Below, piece by piece: positions 15,572-23,513 of a stretch of DNA of 47,041 nt (positions are counted from its first letter, which is position 1; the number at the start of each line of letters is the position of its first letter). The position numbers and the translations under genes are program-made. This stretch comes from Alphaproteobacteria bacterium (lineage in GTDB: Bacteria; Pseudomonadota; Alphaproteobacteria; Micavibrionales; Micavibrionaceae): assembly GCA_022763065.1 (NCBI GenBank), contig JALEGH010000061.1:1-47041 (forward strand), written 5' to 3'. Below the pieces are notes generated by a model. It did not search any database, was not told where the DNA came from, and was given only the letters and a program-made list of their open reading frames with translations.

Positions 15572-16681
15572 CTACTCTTTTGAGCCTGATTGAAGCTGCT
15601 GCAAAACAGCAAAAGGGGAATCTTCAGGTTTACTCTCCACTTCTGCCTTATAGACACGACCATGCGTCGCAGAATTCTTATCTGGCAATTTTTTATTGCT
15701 TTTCTTTTTAAATTTTTTGGATTTTTTCTTTTGCGGCGCAGATGAGTTTTTATGTGGTTTACCTGCTTCAGGCTGGCTTGCCTTACCACGTTTGAGCCTG
15801 AAAGTTGCCAATTCCGGCTTCACGTCTTCGGTTTTCTTTTCCGTGTCCTCTTTAGAAAGAGTTTCTACTTTTTCTTGTTCGGCATTTTCCTGCGGGTCAT
15901 AAATTTTCTTATGGCCCATCGCCTCTAACACCGCATAAAGATCAGCAATATTACTACCCAGCCACTCGGCCATTTTATGCTCCGCTTGAAATTTTCCGTC
16001 TTTAGCCGCGTCATAAACTGCGCAAATCACGCGGTCCAGCATATCCACACGCACCACACGCGGCCCGTAAACCGGATAACCGATTGAGCGATAATAGTCC
16101 GGGTCAATATCTTTTCCTTCAACAGAAAAAGACACAATTCCATCGGCAGGAACCTCGGCAGGTAAAGTTTTCTCATTCCAAAGCGACAATAACATCGCCC
16201 GCATCCGCACGGCAGCCGGCTTATTCAATTCAGGCAAGAAAACCAAAATCGGACCAAAGCGGATTTTTTTGCCGCGCAAAGACTGGCGCTGTTCCTCATC
16301 CATTGCATCAATGAGATCCTGAATTTCATTCCTTGGAATAATACCCATCGCCGCGCTCAAACGGTCACACACATCCTGCGCCGGACCTTCGAGCACATCA
16401 CCCATTTGCAAATTAAAAAGCGGCTCCAAGACATTTGCCACATGCCGTCCCAGCCACGCGGAAATATGGGCTTGAATTTCTTGCTGCTGTTCTGGTGCCT
16501 CGGCAATGACTGGCGCTTCAGGGACAAGCGCACAAATAGGACTAAATAGCCCTGCACCTTTTCCGATTTTAGCAACTGGCTCCCCTGGCATCGGATTGGT
16601 CAAATCCTTCTGCCATGTGATAGTGCCATCCTCGGTCAGTTTAAATTGCGTATCCAGTGCGCTTAATATCAAAGAACTCAT
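15572..16681 (-). CDS. Stand-alone C-terminal module of alphaproteobacterial SUV3-type helicase
   Basis: A 369-aa protein without any helicase motif (no Walker A, no DExH). Its body matches, in order, the region after the helicase core of the long alphaproteobacterial SUV3/MgpS-type RNA helicases: FKLTEDGTITW then VAKIGKG, the ISAWLGRHVANVLEPLF segment, LSAAMGIIPR, and RGKKIRFGPILVFLPELNKP. The C-terminus is a lysine-rich basic tail ending ESKPEDSPFAVLQQL, again as in those helicases. The upstream region is a short divergent intergenic stretch, so the helicase half has not simply been frameshifted off next door. It may be an RNA-binding partner of a separate helicase or a relic. Recognised from family memory, not a search. 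Confidence 0.65.
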   Translation of the reverse strand: MSSLILSALDTQFKLTEDGTITWQKDLTNPMPGEPVAKIGKGAGLFSPICALVPEAPVIAEAPEQQQEIQAHISAWLGRHVANVLEPLFNLQMGDVLEGPAQDVCDRLSAAMGIIPRNEIQDLIDAMDEEQRQSLRGKKIRFGPILVFLPELNKPAAVRMRAMLLSLWNEKTLPAEVPADGIVSFSVEGKDIDPDYYRSIGYPVYGPRVVRVDMLDRVICAVYDAAKDGKFQAEHKMAEWLGSNIADLYAVLEAMGHKKIYDPQENAEQEKVETLSKEDTEKKTEDVKPELATFRLKRGKASQPEAGKPHKNSSAPQKKKSKKFKKKSNKKLPDKNSATHGRVYKAEVESKPEDSPFAVLQQLQSGSKE

Positions 16682-16796
16682 AGCTGTTTATCTACCTGAA
16701 CTTAAAGCCCAGACCAAGGGTAAATACGCGAAAAAACCATAAAAATGCTCCAAAACGGGCTTTGGCCCCGTTTCAATCCCTGTTAAACTGCGACTT

Positions 16797-18086
16797 ATGC
16801 CTATTTTGCATTTTTTCTATCTCGCGTTATTAATAACGGTAAGCCTCGCTTTTCCCACGCCTGCATCTGCGCAAAATACCAACATTGCGGAAATATTCGA
16901 AAATATCTTGAAGACACAGGAAGAAAAGCTAGCCGAAAACGGAATAAACCTCTCACGCGCCGGAAACATAGAGATTGAAAAAACAGATGAATATCAGGCC
17001 CTCACTCTACCCGAACTCACCTTACAATATCAAAGCGGCAATAAAATAAAGCTCGGCCTCATCGCAATTAACGCAACCCCGCAAGAAGATGTGTGGAAGA
17101 TGTCGATCGCGCTTCCCACCCCTATCCTTTATCTCGACGCGCAGGATAATGTTTTGGCCCAACTGGATATCGGCCAGCAGCAAATGAATGCGGTTTGGAA
17201 TTTGAATACAAAAAAAATTACGAATATAACGGGAACCTACTCTGATCTTGTTTTGACCTCTGCCGAACAAGAAAGAACTCTCAAGATAACGAAGCTCTTA
17301 TTAAGTAGTAAAATACAAGGTAATCAACGCCAGATTCAAACACAGATAAACGGCATATCGGCAAGCAATCTTCAAAACAAAGAAATTCTAAGCCTTGAAA
17401 AACTATCACTACTCCTTCAACAAAAAAACAAAGAAGACAATCAAGACCTTATCAATCAGAATTTGAAAGCCTCTTATCAGGGCCAGCATTACAAGTTGGA
17501 AAACACGGTAGAAGCAAATCTTATCCCACAAGAATTTGAAACAAATATCACCCTGGATAACTTCCCTTTGAAAGAAGTATGGAGACTTGGAAAGCAAGCT
17601 TTCGAAGCCAGAGGAAAAAACACCGGCATGCAGCAACTGGTTATGCTTCAGGCCCTCATGACATTACCGGCAGTTTTGAGCGCGGCAAGCACATCTTTGC
17701 AAATAGAAGATACTACCCTGACACATGCAGAATATAGCAGCAACATAACAGGAAACATCAAATCACAAACAGGCGACACGCTAAGTGCAAGCGGCATTAT
17801 CGAGATCACAACGCACAAGCTTGATCCACTTATCCAAAAAATATTGCATTTGTTAAAAGACGAGGAAAGGGAAATTATAAAGAGTTACAAAACCCTTATG
17901 AAACGCTTGGAGCTTTTGAATAACTTAAGCGAAGAAATTACCGTAGAAGAAGAAACTTCTAAGAAAAAACTAGTCTTAAAGCTCACACCGGAAGGAAAGT
18001 TTTTTATTAACGATAAAGAAGCACCAGGTCTACTCTTTACCGAAGAAGAAGAAGAAGAAACTTCAAAGCAAATAGGACAGGATTGA
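16797..18086 (+). CDS. Exported protein of unknown function, 429 aa
   Basis: Residues 1-25 are a signal peptide ending PASAQ. The mature protein is rich in alternating polar/hydrophobic strands and in Asn, Gln and Lys, suggesting a long beta-structured periplasmic protein; the pattern ALPTPILYLDAQDNVLAQLDIGQQQ recalls the DUF2125/DUF945-like proteins of alphaproteobacteria, but I cannot confirm it. The last 50 residues are very charged with a run of glutamates (EEEEEE). The 3' end overlaps the convergent hemW gene by 24 nt. Function unknown. Confidence 0.75.
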   Translation: MPILHFFYLALLITVSLAFPTPASAQNTNIAEIFENILKTQEEKLAENGINLSRAGNIEIEKTDEYQALTLPELTLQYQSGNKIKLGLIAINATPQEDVWKMSIALPTPILYLDAQDNVLAQLDIGQQQMNAVWNLNTKKITNITGTYSDLVLTSAEQERTLKITKLLLSSKIQGNQRQIQTQINGISASNLQNKEILSLEKLSLLLQQKNKEDNQDLINQNLKASYQGQHYKLENTVEANLIPQEFETNITLDNFPLKEVWRLGKQAFEARGKNTGMQQLVMLQALMTLPAVLSAASTSLQIEDTTLTHAEYSSNITGNIKSQTGDTLSASGIIEITTHKLDPLIQKILHLLKDEEREIIKSYKTLMKRLELLNNLSEEITVEEETSKKKLVLKLTPEGKFFINDKEAPGLLFTEEEEEETSKQIGQD

Positions 18087-19220
18087 GTTCACACGCTGCA
18101 AACCTGATAAAGTTGGTTTGATATGCGTGTCTGTAAGTTCTATACGACCTTCTTTTTTTAATGCCTCTAATTTATCTTCACTCAACAATTCCTGCCACGA
18201 CTTACCTGCCATTCGTTCCAAACGCTCAAATGGAATCCCTTCACTCAAACGCATGCCCATCATAAGGCACTCTGCATATTGTTCATGCGAGGTTAGTTCT
18301 TCATAAGGATGAAATCCATGCCCGTCCGTTTCAACACGCTCCAGCCAAATATCAGGCGCTCTATGAGTGCGGATTGCAAATTTTTGTCCATCTATCGTTA
18401 AGCGTCCATGCGCCCCCGGTCCAATACCTGCATAATCCGCGTAGCGCCAATAAGTTACGTTATGCAGTGACTCCTGCCCCTTATGCGCGTGGTTAGACAC
18501 TTCATAGGCCGGCATCTTATGTGTGTTCATGATCTCTTGTGTCAGTTCGTAAAACGCGCCAGCTTGGTCACTTGATGGAATTTGAAAATCACCACGCGCA
18601 TGTTGTGTATAAAACGGCGTGCCTTGCTCTATGGTGAGTTGATAGAGAGATAAATGCCCACGCTCTTTCGGTACATGTCCCAGCGCCTCTTCTAGCTCCT
18701 CTTTCCAACTCACAAGTGTTTGTTCGGGCCGTGCATAGATTAGATCAAAGCTCACCCGGTCAAACACATGATGCGCCGTTTCGAGAGCCTGTAACGCTTC
18801 GCCTGCACTATGTTCTCTCCCTAAAAACTCCAAATCCTGCGCCCGAAGTGATTGAATGCCAATAGAAACACGATTTACACCAGCTTCCCTAAATTCTTCA
18901 AACTTACTCATTTCAATAGAGGTCGGATTGGCCTCCAGCGTAATCTCAAGCGTATCAGGAACAGGCCAAAGATTCCTAATATGACTTATAATTTTTTGAA
19001 CCGTTTCGGCTTCCATCAAAGACGGCGTTCCACCACCAAAAAAGATAGACGTCACATTGCGGCCTTTTGTCTGTTTAGCAACATGCTCCAGCTCGCGCAT
19101 ATAAGCACTCGTCCATCTCGCATGATCTATTGTATCGGCAACATGGGAATTAAAATCACAATAAGGACACTTGGCTTTGCAAAACGGCCAGTGAATGTAA
19201 ATGGCAAACAAATCAGGCAT
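18063..19220 (-). CDS. hemW: Radical SAM heme chaperone HemW
   Basis: HemN-like radical SAM protein that carries heme in respiratory chain maturation; it lacks coproporphyrinogen oxidase activity in studied members. C14, C18 and C21 (CKAKCPYC) form the 4Fe-4S site without the extra cysteine of true HemN (CxxxCxxCxC), here C-x3-C-x2-C-D. FFGGGTPSLM is the SAM-binding glycine motif, and the C-terminal winged region is present. Length 385 aa is typical. Its start overlaps the end of rdgB by 8 nt. The order rph-rdgB-hemW is common in alphaproteobacteria. Confidence 0.93.
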   Translation of the reverse strand: MPDLFAIYIHWPFCKAKCPYCDFNSHVADTIDHARWTSAYMRELEHVAKQTKGRNVTSIFFGGGTPSLMEAETVQKIISHIRNLWPVPDTLEITLEANPTSIEMSKFEEFREAGVNRVSIGIQSLRAQDLEFLGREHSAGEALQALETAHHVFDRVSFDLIYARPEQTLVSWKEELEEALGHVPKERGHLSLYQLTIEQGTPFYTQHARGDFQIPSSDQAGAFYELTQEIMNTHKMPAYEVSNHAHKGQESLHNVTYWRYADYAGIGPGAHGRLTIDGQKFAIRTHRAPDIWLERVETDGHGFHPYEELTSHEQYAECLMMGMRLSEGIPFERLERMAGKSWQELLSEDKLEALKKEGRIELTDTHIKPTLSGLQRVNSILSYLL

Positions 19221-19809
19221 TTTGTGATAAATATTGTATCAGTTTTTCAACTGCCTTGGCACGGTGGCTGATCGCCTGTTTTTGCACGAGCTCCATTTCG
19301 GCGAAGGTGAGGTCATGCCCAACAGGCACAAAAATCGGATCATAGCCAAAACCTTTATCCCCGCGTGCGGGCCAGCAAAGATGACCGTTCATACGCCCCT
19401 CAAATAATTTCTCCTGTCCATCAGAATAGCTCAGCGCTAATACTGCGACAAAAGCAGCTTTTTGAATGCCATCAATACCACCCAGTTCATCATAAATGCG
19501 CTGCATGGCATAATTGAAATCGCGGCTGCCATCTTCTTTTTCAGCCCAGCGTGCCGAGTAAATTCCGGGTGCTCCACCCAGTTCCTCAACGCATAAGCCA
19601 CTATCATCCGCCAAAGCGGGCAAGCCTGTGGCCTCCATCGCCGTGCGCACTTTTAAAAGAGCATTTTCTTCGAATGTTGTGCCTGTTTCTTCCGGCTCCG
19701 GTAAATTATGCTCAACCGCCGATTGGGTCGCTATACCAAGCGGAGCCAGCAGCTCCCTGAACTCACGGATTTTACCCGCATTATGCGTGGCCAGAAGCAA
19801 TTCCTTCAT
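19213..19809 (-). CDS. rdgB: XTP/dITP diphosphatase (RdgB/HAM1)
   Basis: House-cleaning nucleotide pyrophosphatase hydrolysing dITP, XTP and ITP so that deaminated purines are not incorporated. The N-terminus LLLATHNAGKIREF is the substrate-binding T-x-N-x-x-K motif, ADDSGLCVEELGGAPGIYSARWA carries the catalytic acids, GFGYDPIFVP the specificity loop, and SHRAKAVEKL the terminal S-H-R motif. At 198 aa it is full length. It sits between rph (3-nt gap) and hemW (8-nt overlap) in one operon. Confidence 0.95.
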   Translation of the reverse strand: MKELLLATHNAGKIREFRELLAPLGIATQSAVEHNLPEPEETGTTFEENALLKVRTAMEATGLPALADDSGLCVEELGGAPGIYSARWAEKEDGSRDFNYAMQRIYDELGGIDGIQKAAFVAVLALSYSDGQEKLFEGRMNGHLCWPARGDKGFGYDPIFVPVGHDLTFAEMELVQKQAISHRAKAVEKLIQYLSQNA

Positions 19810-19812
19810 GGC

Positions 19813-20532
19813 TTAAAGACCTAACACCTTCTTCTGCGCCGCCGTAAGGTCATGACACCCGGCTTTAGCCAAGTTCAAAAGCTGCTGAAATTCTTCTTCG
19901 CTGAAAGGCTCTTTTTCGGCTGTGCCTTGAATTTCAACAATGCCGCCCTTACCCGTTATCACAAAATTAGCATCTGTTTCGGCATCGCTGTCTTCAGCAT
20001 AATCCAAATCCAACACAGGCACCCCCTTATAAATCCCGCATGAAATAGCCGAAACCGTATCGGTGATAGGTGATTGTTCCAAAAGCTTTAAATCGACCAA
20101 ATGCTGCATCGCCATATGAAGTGCAACATAGGCTCCCGTAATAGAGGCCGTGCGGGTTCCCCCGTCAGCCTGAATCACATCACAATCAATTTTGACTTGT
20201 CGTTCCCCCAATGCTTTCATATCAACAACGGCGCGCAAAGCCCGCCCAATGAGGCGTTGGATTTCCTGTGTACGGCCTGATTGCTTTCCCTTGGCAGATT
20301 CGCGGTCCATACGTGAGCCGGTTGAGCGCGGGAGCATCCCGTATTCCGCCGTAACCCAACCTTTACCAAGCCCTCGCATCCAGCCCGGCACCCTTTCGTC
20401 GATGCTTGCCGTACATAAAACATGCGTATCGCCAAATTTCGCCATGCAAGAACCTTCGGCATGTTTGGAGTAACCTGTAATAAGTTCAACCACGCGGAGT
20501 TGATCGAGGCTGCGGCCAGAAGGTCGAGACAT
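19813..20532 (-). CDS. rph: Ribonuclease PH
   Basis: Phosphorolytic 3'-5' exoribonuclease trimming tRNA 3' ends; hexameric. Full-length at 239 aa with [13 protein letters not shown] at the start, [17 protein letters not shown], the R-rich ring interface ([15 protein letters not shown]), the phosphate-binding [15 protein letters not shown] and [19 protein letters not shown] precedes the ATG with a 9-nt spacer. First gene of the leftward rph-rdgB-hemW operon; its promoter overlaps that of divergent hrcA. Confidence 0.96.
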   Translation of the reverse strand: MSRPSGRSLDQLRVVELITGYSKHAEGSCMAKFGDTHVLCTASIDERVPGWMRGLGKGWVTAEYGMLPRSTGSRMDRESAKGKQSGRTQEIQRLIGRALRAVVDMKALGERQVKIDCDVIQADGGTRTASITGAYVALHMAMQHLVDLKLLEQSPITDTVSAISCGIYKGVPVLDLDYAEDSDAETDANFVITGKGGIVEIQGTAEKEPFSEEEFQQLLNLAKAGCHDLTAAQKKVLGL

Positions 20533-20572
20533 GTATTTTATCCTTTGCTTGATTTGAATGACATAGGCACCA

Positions 20573-20600
20573 CTTATAAGTGCTAAAGCATAATTGTCAA
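20573..20600 (-). promoter_or_regulatory. Promoter of the rph operon
   Basis: On the minus strand TTGACA (20600-20595), 16-nt spacer, TATAAG (20578-20573). Its -35 shares five bases with the hrcA -35 on the other strand, so the two promoters face away from a common core. The palindrome CACTTATAAGTG (20571-20582) covers the -10. Confidence 0.6.
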
Positions 20601-20622
20601 TTTTTCATGTGGGCGTTATAAT
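20594..20622 (+). promoter_or_regulatory. Promoter of hrcA, near-leaderless
   Basis: TTGTCA (20594-20599), 17-nt spacer, perfect TATAAT (20617-20622). The predicted start site is near 20629, giving a leader of about four bases before ATG 20633. No ribosome site is visible. Confidence 0.7.
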
Positions 20623-20632
20623 CCCAAACATT

Positions 20633-21679
20633 ATGACACAACATCATGACTTCTTAGACTTGGATGAGCGCGCCCGCAAGGTCTTCCGCCATATCGTGGA
20701 AAGCTACATTTCCTACGGTGAGCCTGTGGGCTCACGCACCCTGTCCAAAAGCTTCGACGTTTCTCCTGCCACCATTCGCAACGTCATGGCAGATTTGGAA
20801 GAGCTGGGCCTTCTGCAGGCCCCGCATATTTCCGCTGGACGTTTGCCTACCGATTTGGGACTGCGCTATTTCGTCGATGGAATTCTTGAAATAGGCACCT
20901 TGGGCGATACAGAGCGCGCCGCTATTGAAGAAGAATGCATAGATGCCAATTTATCCATGAGCAGTATTTTAGAGCAAGCCAGCACAACGCTTTCCGGCCT
21001 ATCTGCATGTGCCGGACTGGTCGTCGCCCCCACCCATGCGGAAAAAACGATACGCCATATTGAATTTGTTCCCTTAAGTCAGGAAAAATCCATGGTGATT
21101 TTGGTGTCTGATGACGGCACCGTTGAAAACCGGATCATCGACACCCTCCCCGGTATCACACCAGATATTCTAAGACAAGCAGGTGCCTTCCTATCCGAAA
21201 AGCTACACGGGCGTACAATCGCAAATATGCGTGAGAATATCCTACAAGAGCTTGAAGTCCGCCAGCATGAAATTGATAAGCTGATGGGAAGCCTTGTCGA
21301 GGCTGGACTGGCAGCTCAATTAGGAGATGGAAAGCTTATCGTACGCGGCAGGTCACAACTCCTCCAGGACCCTGAAGCGCTTAAAAATCTGGAGCGTGTT
21401 AAAGACCTTATGGAACAGCTTGAATCGCAAGAAACGGTTTCCAAGCTCTTGGCCGAAGCCTCAAACGCCGAAGGCGTCAAAATCTATATTGGTTCTGAAA
21501 ACTCGATTTTTGAAGGCAATGGACATTCTCTCATCTTAAGCCCTTACCGCGGCACACAGGATAATATTGTGGGTGCCATTGGTGTGATCGGCCCGACGCG
21601 TTTAAATTATGCCAAAATCATCCCCAGCATTGATTTTATGGCGGAAATCATCTCCCGCAGGATCAAGTCTCTTTCGTAA
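20633..21679 (+). CDS. hrcA: Heat-inducible transcription repressor HrcA
   Basis: DNA-binding repressor of chaperone genes through CIRCE operators, folded with help of GroEL. The N-terminal winged helix begins DLDERARKVFRHIVESYISYGEPVGSRTLSK and continues DVSPATIRNVMADLEELGLL, the recognition helix region; HISAGRLPTDLGLRYFVD follows, as in all HrcA proteins; the C-terminal part ends GAIGVIGPTRLNYAKIIPSIDF. I chose ATG 20633 (348 aa) because a TTG at 20594 would lie in the -35 box. A clear full CIRCE element is not found in the window, so its targets (for example groESL) are probably elsewhere. Confidence 0.95.
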   Translation: MTQHHDFLDLDERARKVFRHIVESYISYGEPVGSRTLSKSFDVSPATIRNVMADLEELGLLQAPHISAGRLPTDLGLRYFVDGILEIGTLGDTERAAIEEECIDANLSMSSILEQASTTLSGLSACAGLVVAPTHAEKTIRHIEFVPLSQEKSMVILVSDDGTVENRIIDTLPGITPDILRQAGAFLSEKLHGRTIANMRENILQELEVRQHEIDKLMGSLVEAGLAAQLGDGKLIVRGRSQLLQDPEALKNLERVKDLMEQLESQETVSKLLAEASNAEGVKIYIGSENSIFEGNGHSLILSPYRGTQDNIVGAIGVIGPTRLNYAKIIPSIDFMAEIISRRIKSLS

Positions 21680-21756
21680 ATCTCGTATTTGCGCGCAAGG
21701 CCATAAAAGGCTATGATTCCTCTAATTAATTGCTGAATTTTCACAAGACCACAAAT

Positions 21757-22677
21757 ATGAAACATTTTATTTTTACACTCCTCATTATTCTCATGCTCCC
21801 CGGCTCGGCCACGGCACAACCTGAAGAGAGCCAAGTTTTCGTGGAACCGGGTTCGCTTTATCAAAACAGGGCTGAAATCATCTCCCGCCGTCAAAAAGAG
21901 GAGTCCTTGAAAAAAGCCAAGAAAATCGAAATTGATCAGGTTGAGCTTTCTTTGGTTCATTATTCCTATATGGAGCCCGACCAATTTGGCATCATGATGA
22001 AAACTGCTAATAGTGAATCAGGCTGTTTCGAGGTAAGCCCCATCGAATATGAAGCCAACTTCATTGATAAAAATTACATGGACATCAAGGTCAAAAGCTA
22101 CCGCCGCAAACCGGTAAAGGTTGAGAATGTGGCCTTTGATTGCGACCAGAAAAGTAAAATTGTTTCCGGCTTACTGGTCTTGAGCGCAAAAGATTTGGCC
22201 GAGCGCAAAATCCGCAAACTTCGCTTCAGTAACGGCAGATTCCGCGATGAATATCAGGTTAGTGTCTTAGAAGATAGCGTTCACTTAAAACCTGAAAGCA
22301 TGGTTGCTTTTAAGGCTGTTGGCCTCACAGGCCCTGAGAAAAACAAACTCATCCATTATTTCTCCGGCAAGGGGATCGTCGCCCTTCATGTGCCTATGGC
22401 AAAGCCAGATGATAATGTTGCCGGAGCTGTTCGTGACATCGCTTACCGTTACGCCCTGAACCCTATTTTTGAACAAGACGGGCTAGACACTTCGGGCGAG
22501 GACAATATCTTTTATTTCATGGATCCGGACGGCAAAATCTTAAGCATGATTGGCGAGGAAGGTTATACCGAGTTCGGTGAAATTCATATCCCGCGCCCTT
22601 ATGTCGGACCGCAAGGACGCAGCCAAATCCCTGTCCCTTTAAGAGTGTTTGCAACCCGCCCCGGAACTACGCTATAG
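21757..22677 (+). CDS. Exported protein of unknown function within the heat-shock block
   Basis: A 306-aa protein with a signal peptide (residues 1-20, ending SATAQ). The start at 21757 is preferred over a TTG at 21730 because it gives a normal signal peptide. The mature region has two parts: a first half with two cysteines (SGCFEVSP, FDCDQKS) and basic patches, and a second half with GLTGPEKNKLIHYFSG, DIAYRYALNPIFEQDG and FYFMDPDGKIL, which recalls a thioredoxin-like or SCO1-like fold but lacks a CxxC. Family not recognised. It lies between hrcA and grpE on the same strand, 77 nt and 46 nt away. Confidence 0.72.
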   Translation: MKHFIFTLLIILMLPGSATAQPEESQVFVEPGSLYQNRAEIISRRQKEESLKKAKKIEIDQVELSLVHYSYMEPDQFGIMMKTANSESGCFEVSPIEYEANFIDKNYMDIKVKSYRRKPVKVENVAFDCDQKSKIVSGLLVLSAKDLAERKIRKLRFSNGRFRDEYQVSVLEDSVHLKPESMVAFKAVGLTGPEKNKLIHYFSGKGIVALHVPMAKPDDNVAGAVRDIAYRYALNPIFEQDGLDTSGEDNIFYFMDPDGKILSMIGEEGYTEFGEIHIPRPYVGPQGRSQIPVPLRVFATRPGTTL

Positions 22678-22682
22678 GTTGG

Positions 22683-22723
22683 GGATTAGGAATTGGTGGA
22701 TTAGGTATTAGAGGATTAGAGAA
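22683..22723 (+). repeat. Three degenerate 15-bp tandem repeats before grpE
   Basis: GGATTAGG begins at 22683 and 22698 and GGATTAGA at 22713, exactly 15 nt apart, each followed by an AT-rich spacer. The last unit provides the GAGG ribosome site (22711-22714) and runs into the grpE start codon. Confidence 0.65.
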
Positions 22724-23350
22724 ATGAATGCAGAAGAAAATCAAAAGCCAGAGGATGATCACCTTAGCCCTTCGGGCATGGAAGATGACAAACTCACTGC
22801 TGCAACTGATACATCGGAAGAACTCCCAGCAATCGAGCTTACACCCGACGATCATATCGCCGCCCTTCAAGAACAGCTTTTGGAAGCGCGTGAGCGCACC
22901 ATGCGCGCCTTGGCAGATGCGGAAAACACGCGCAAGCGCGCACTCAAGGACCGTGAAGATGCAGGGAAATACGCCGTGTCAGGCTTTGCCCGTGATTTGC
23001 TTGATTTCAGTGATAATTTCAAACGCGCCCTTGATAGCCTGCCAGAAGGAATTCCCGAAGGAGTATCCGAAGGGCTAAAAGCCATGGAAAAAGACCTTCT
23101 CAAGGTTTTTGATCGCCATGGCATCCAAAAAATTGAGCCTCTGGACGAGGTTTTTGATGCAAACTTCCATGAGGTCATGTTTGAGGCCCCCATGCCCGGC
23201 AAGGCAGCAGGTGTGATCATTCAGGTCGTTGAACCGGGCTATGTCCTGAATGGCCGGTTACTGCGCGCAGCCAAAGTCGGTATCGCCAAAGCGGACAGTG
23301 GAAACGGCGAAAATGCAGACCCCGGTGCGCAAATAGATATTCAGGGTTAA
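22724..23350 (+). CDS. grpE: Nucleotide exchange factor GrpE
   Basis: Co-chaperone that releases ADP from DnaK; cytosolic dimer. After an acidic disordered N-terminus (about 40 aa) comes the long coiled coil (LQEQLLEARERTMRALADAENTRKRALKDREDA), then DLLDFSDNFKRAL and the C-terminal beta domain NFHEVMFEAP ... GYVLNGRLLRAAKVGIAK, which is the GrpE signature. Length 208 aa is normal. It lies 163 nt before dnaK, which has its own promoter. Confidence 0.95.
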   Translation: MNAEENQKPEDDHLSPSGMEDDKLTAATDTSEELPAIELTPDDHIAALQEQLLEARERTMRALADAENTRKRALKDREDAGKYAVSGFARDLLDFSDNFKRALDSLPEGIPEGVSEGLKAMEKDLLKVFDRHGIQKIEPLDEVFDANFHEVMFEAPMPGKAAGVIIQVVEPGYVLNGRLLRAAKVGIAKADSGNGENADPGAQIDIQG

Positions 23351-23364
23351 TTTTCCACAAAAAC

Positions 23365-23394
23365 TTGCACTCCTCCTGCCTATTTTGCTATAAA
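23365..23394 (+). promoter_or_regulatory. Promoter of dnaK
   Basis: TTGCAC (23365-23370), 18-nt spacer, TATAAA (23389-23394), giving a leader of about 112 nt. CTTGCAC plus CCTATTTT are also present, recalling sigma-32 elements, but the spacing (8 nt) is too short for a normal RpoH promoter. Heat-shock control is therefore plausible but not shown. Confidence 0.5.
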
Positions 23395-23513
23395 ATGGAC
23401 ACAGGCAAAGGTGCTGTGAAAAACGGGTCTTTGTATTATAAAAATGGCTTTTACGGTTGGAATATTCCGAGGTAAAGGCTATAACTCGCTTACTTGTTAA
23501 AGGAGAAAAACAC

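Noticed and set aside
20594..20632. TTG start extending hrcA by 13 codons
   Set aside because: It coincides with the -35 box of the hrcA promoter; ATG 20633 matches the family start.
23364..23391. CIRCE operator before dnaK
   Set aside because: CTTGCACTC matches only seven of nine positions of the left arm and the right arm matches about five, with a 10-nt spacer; too poor to call.
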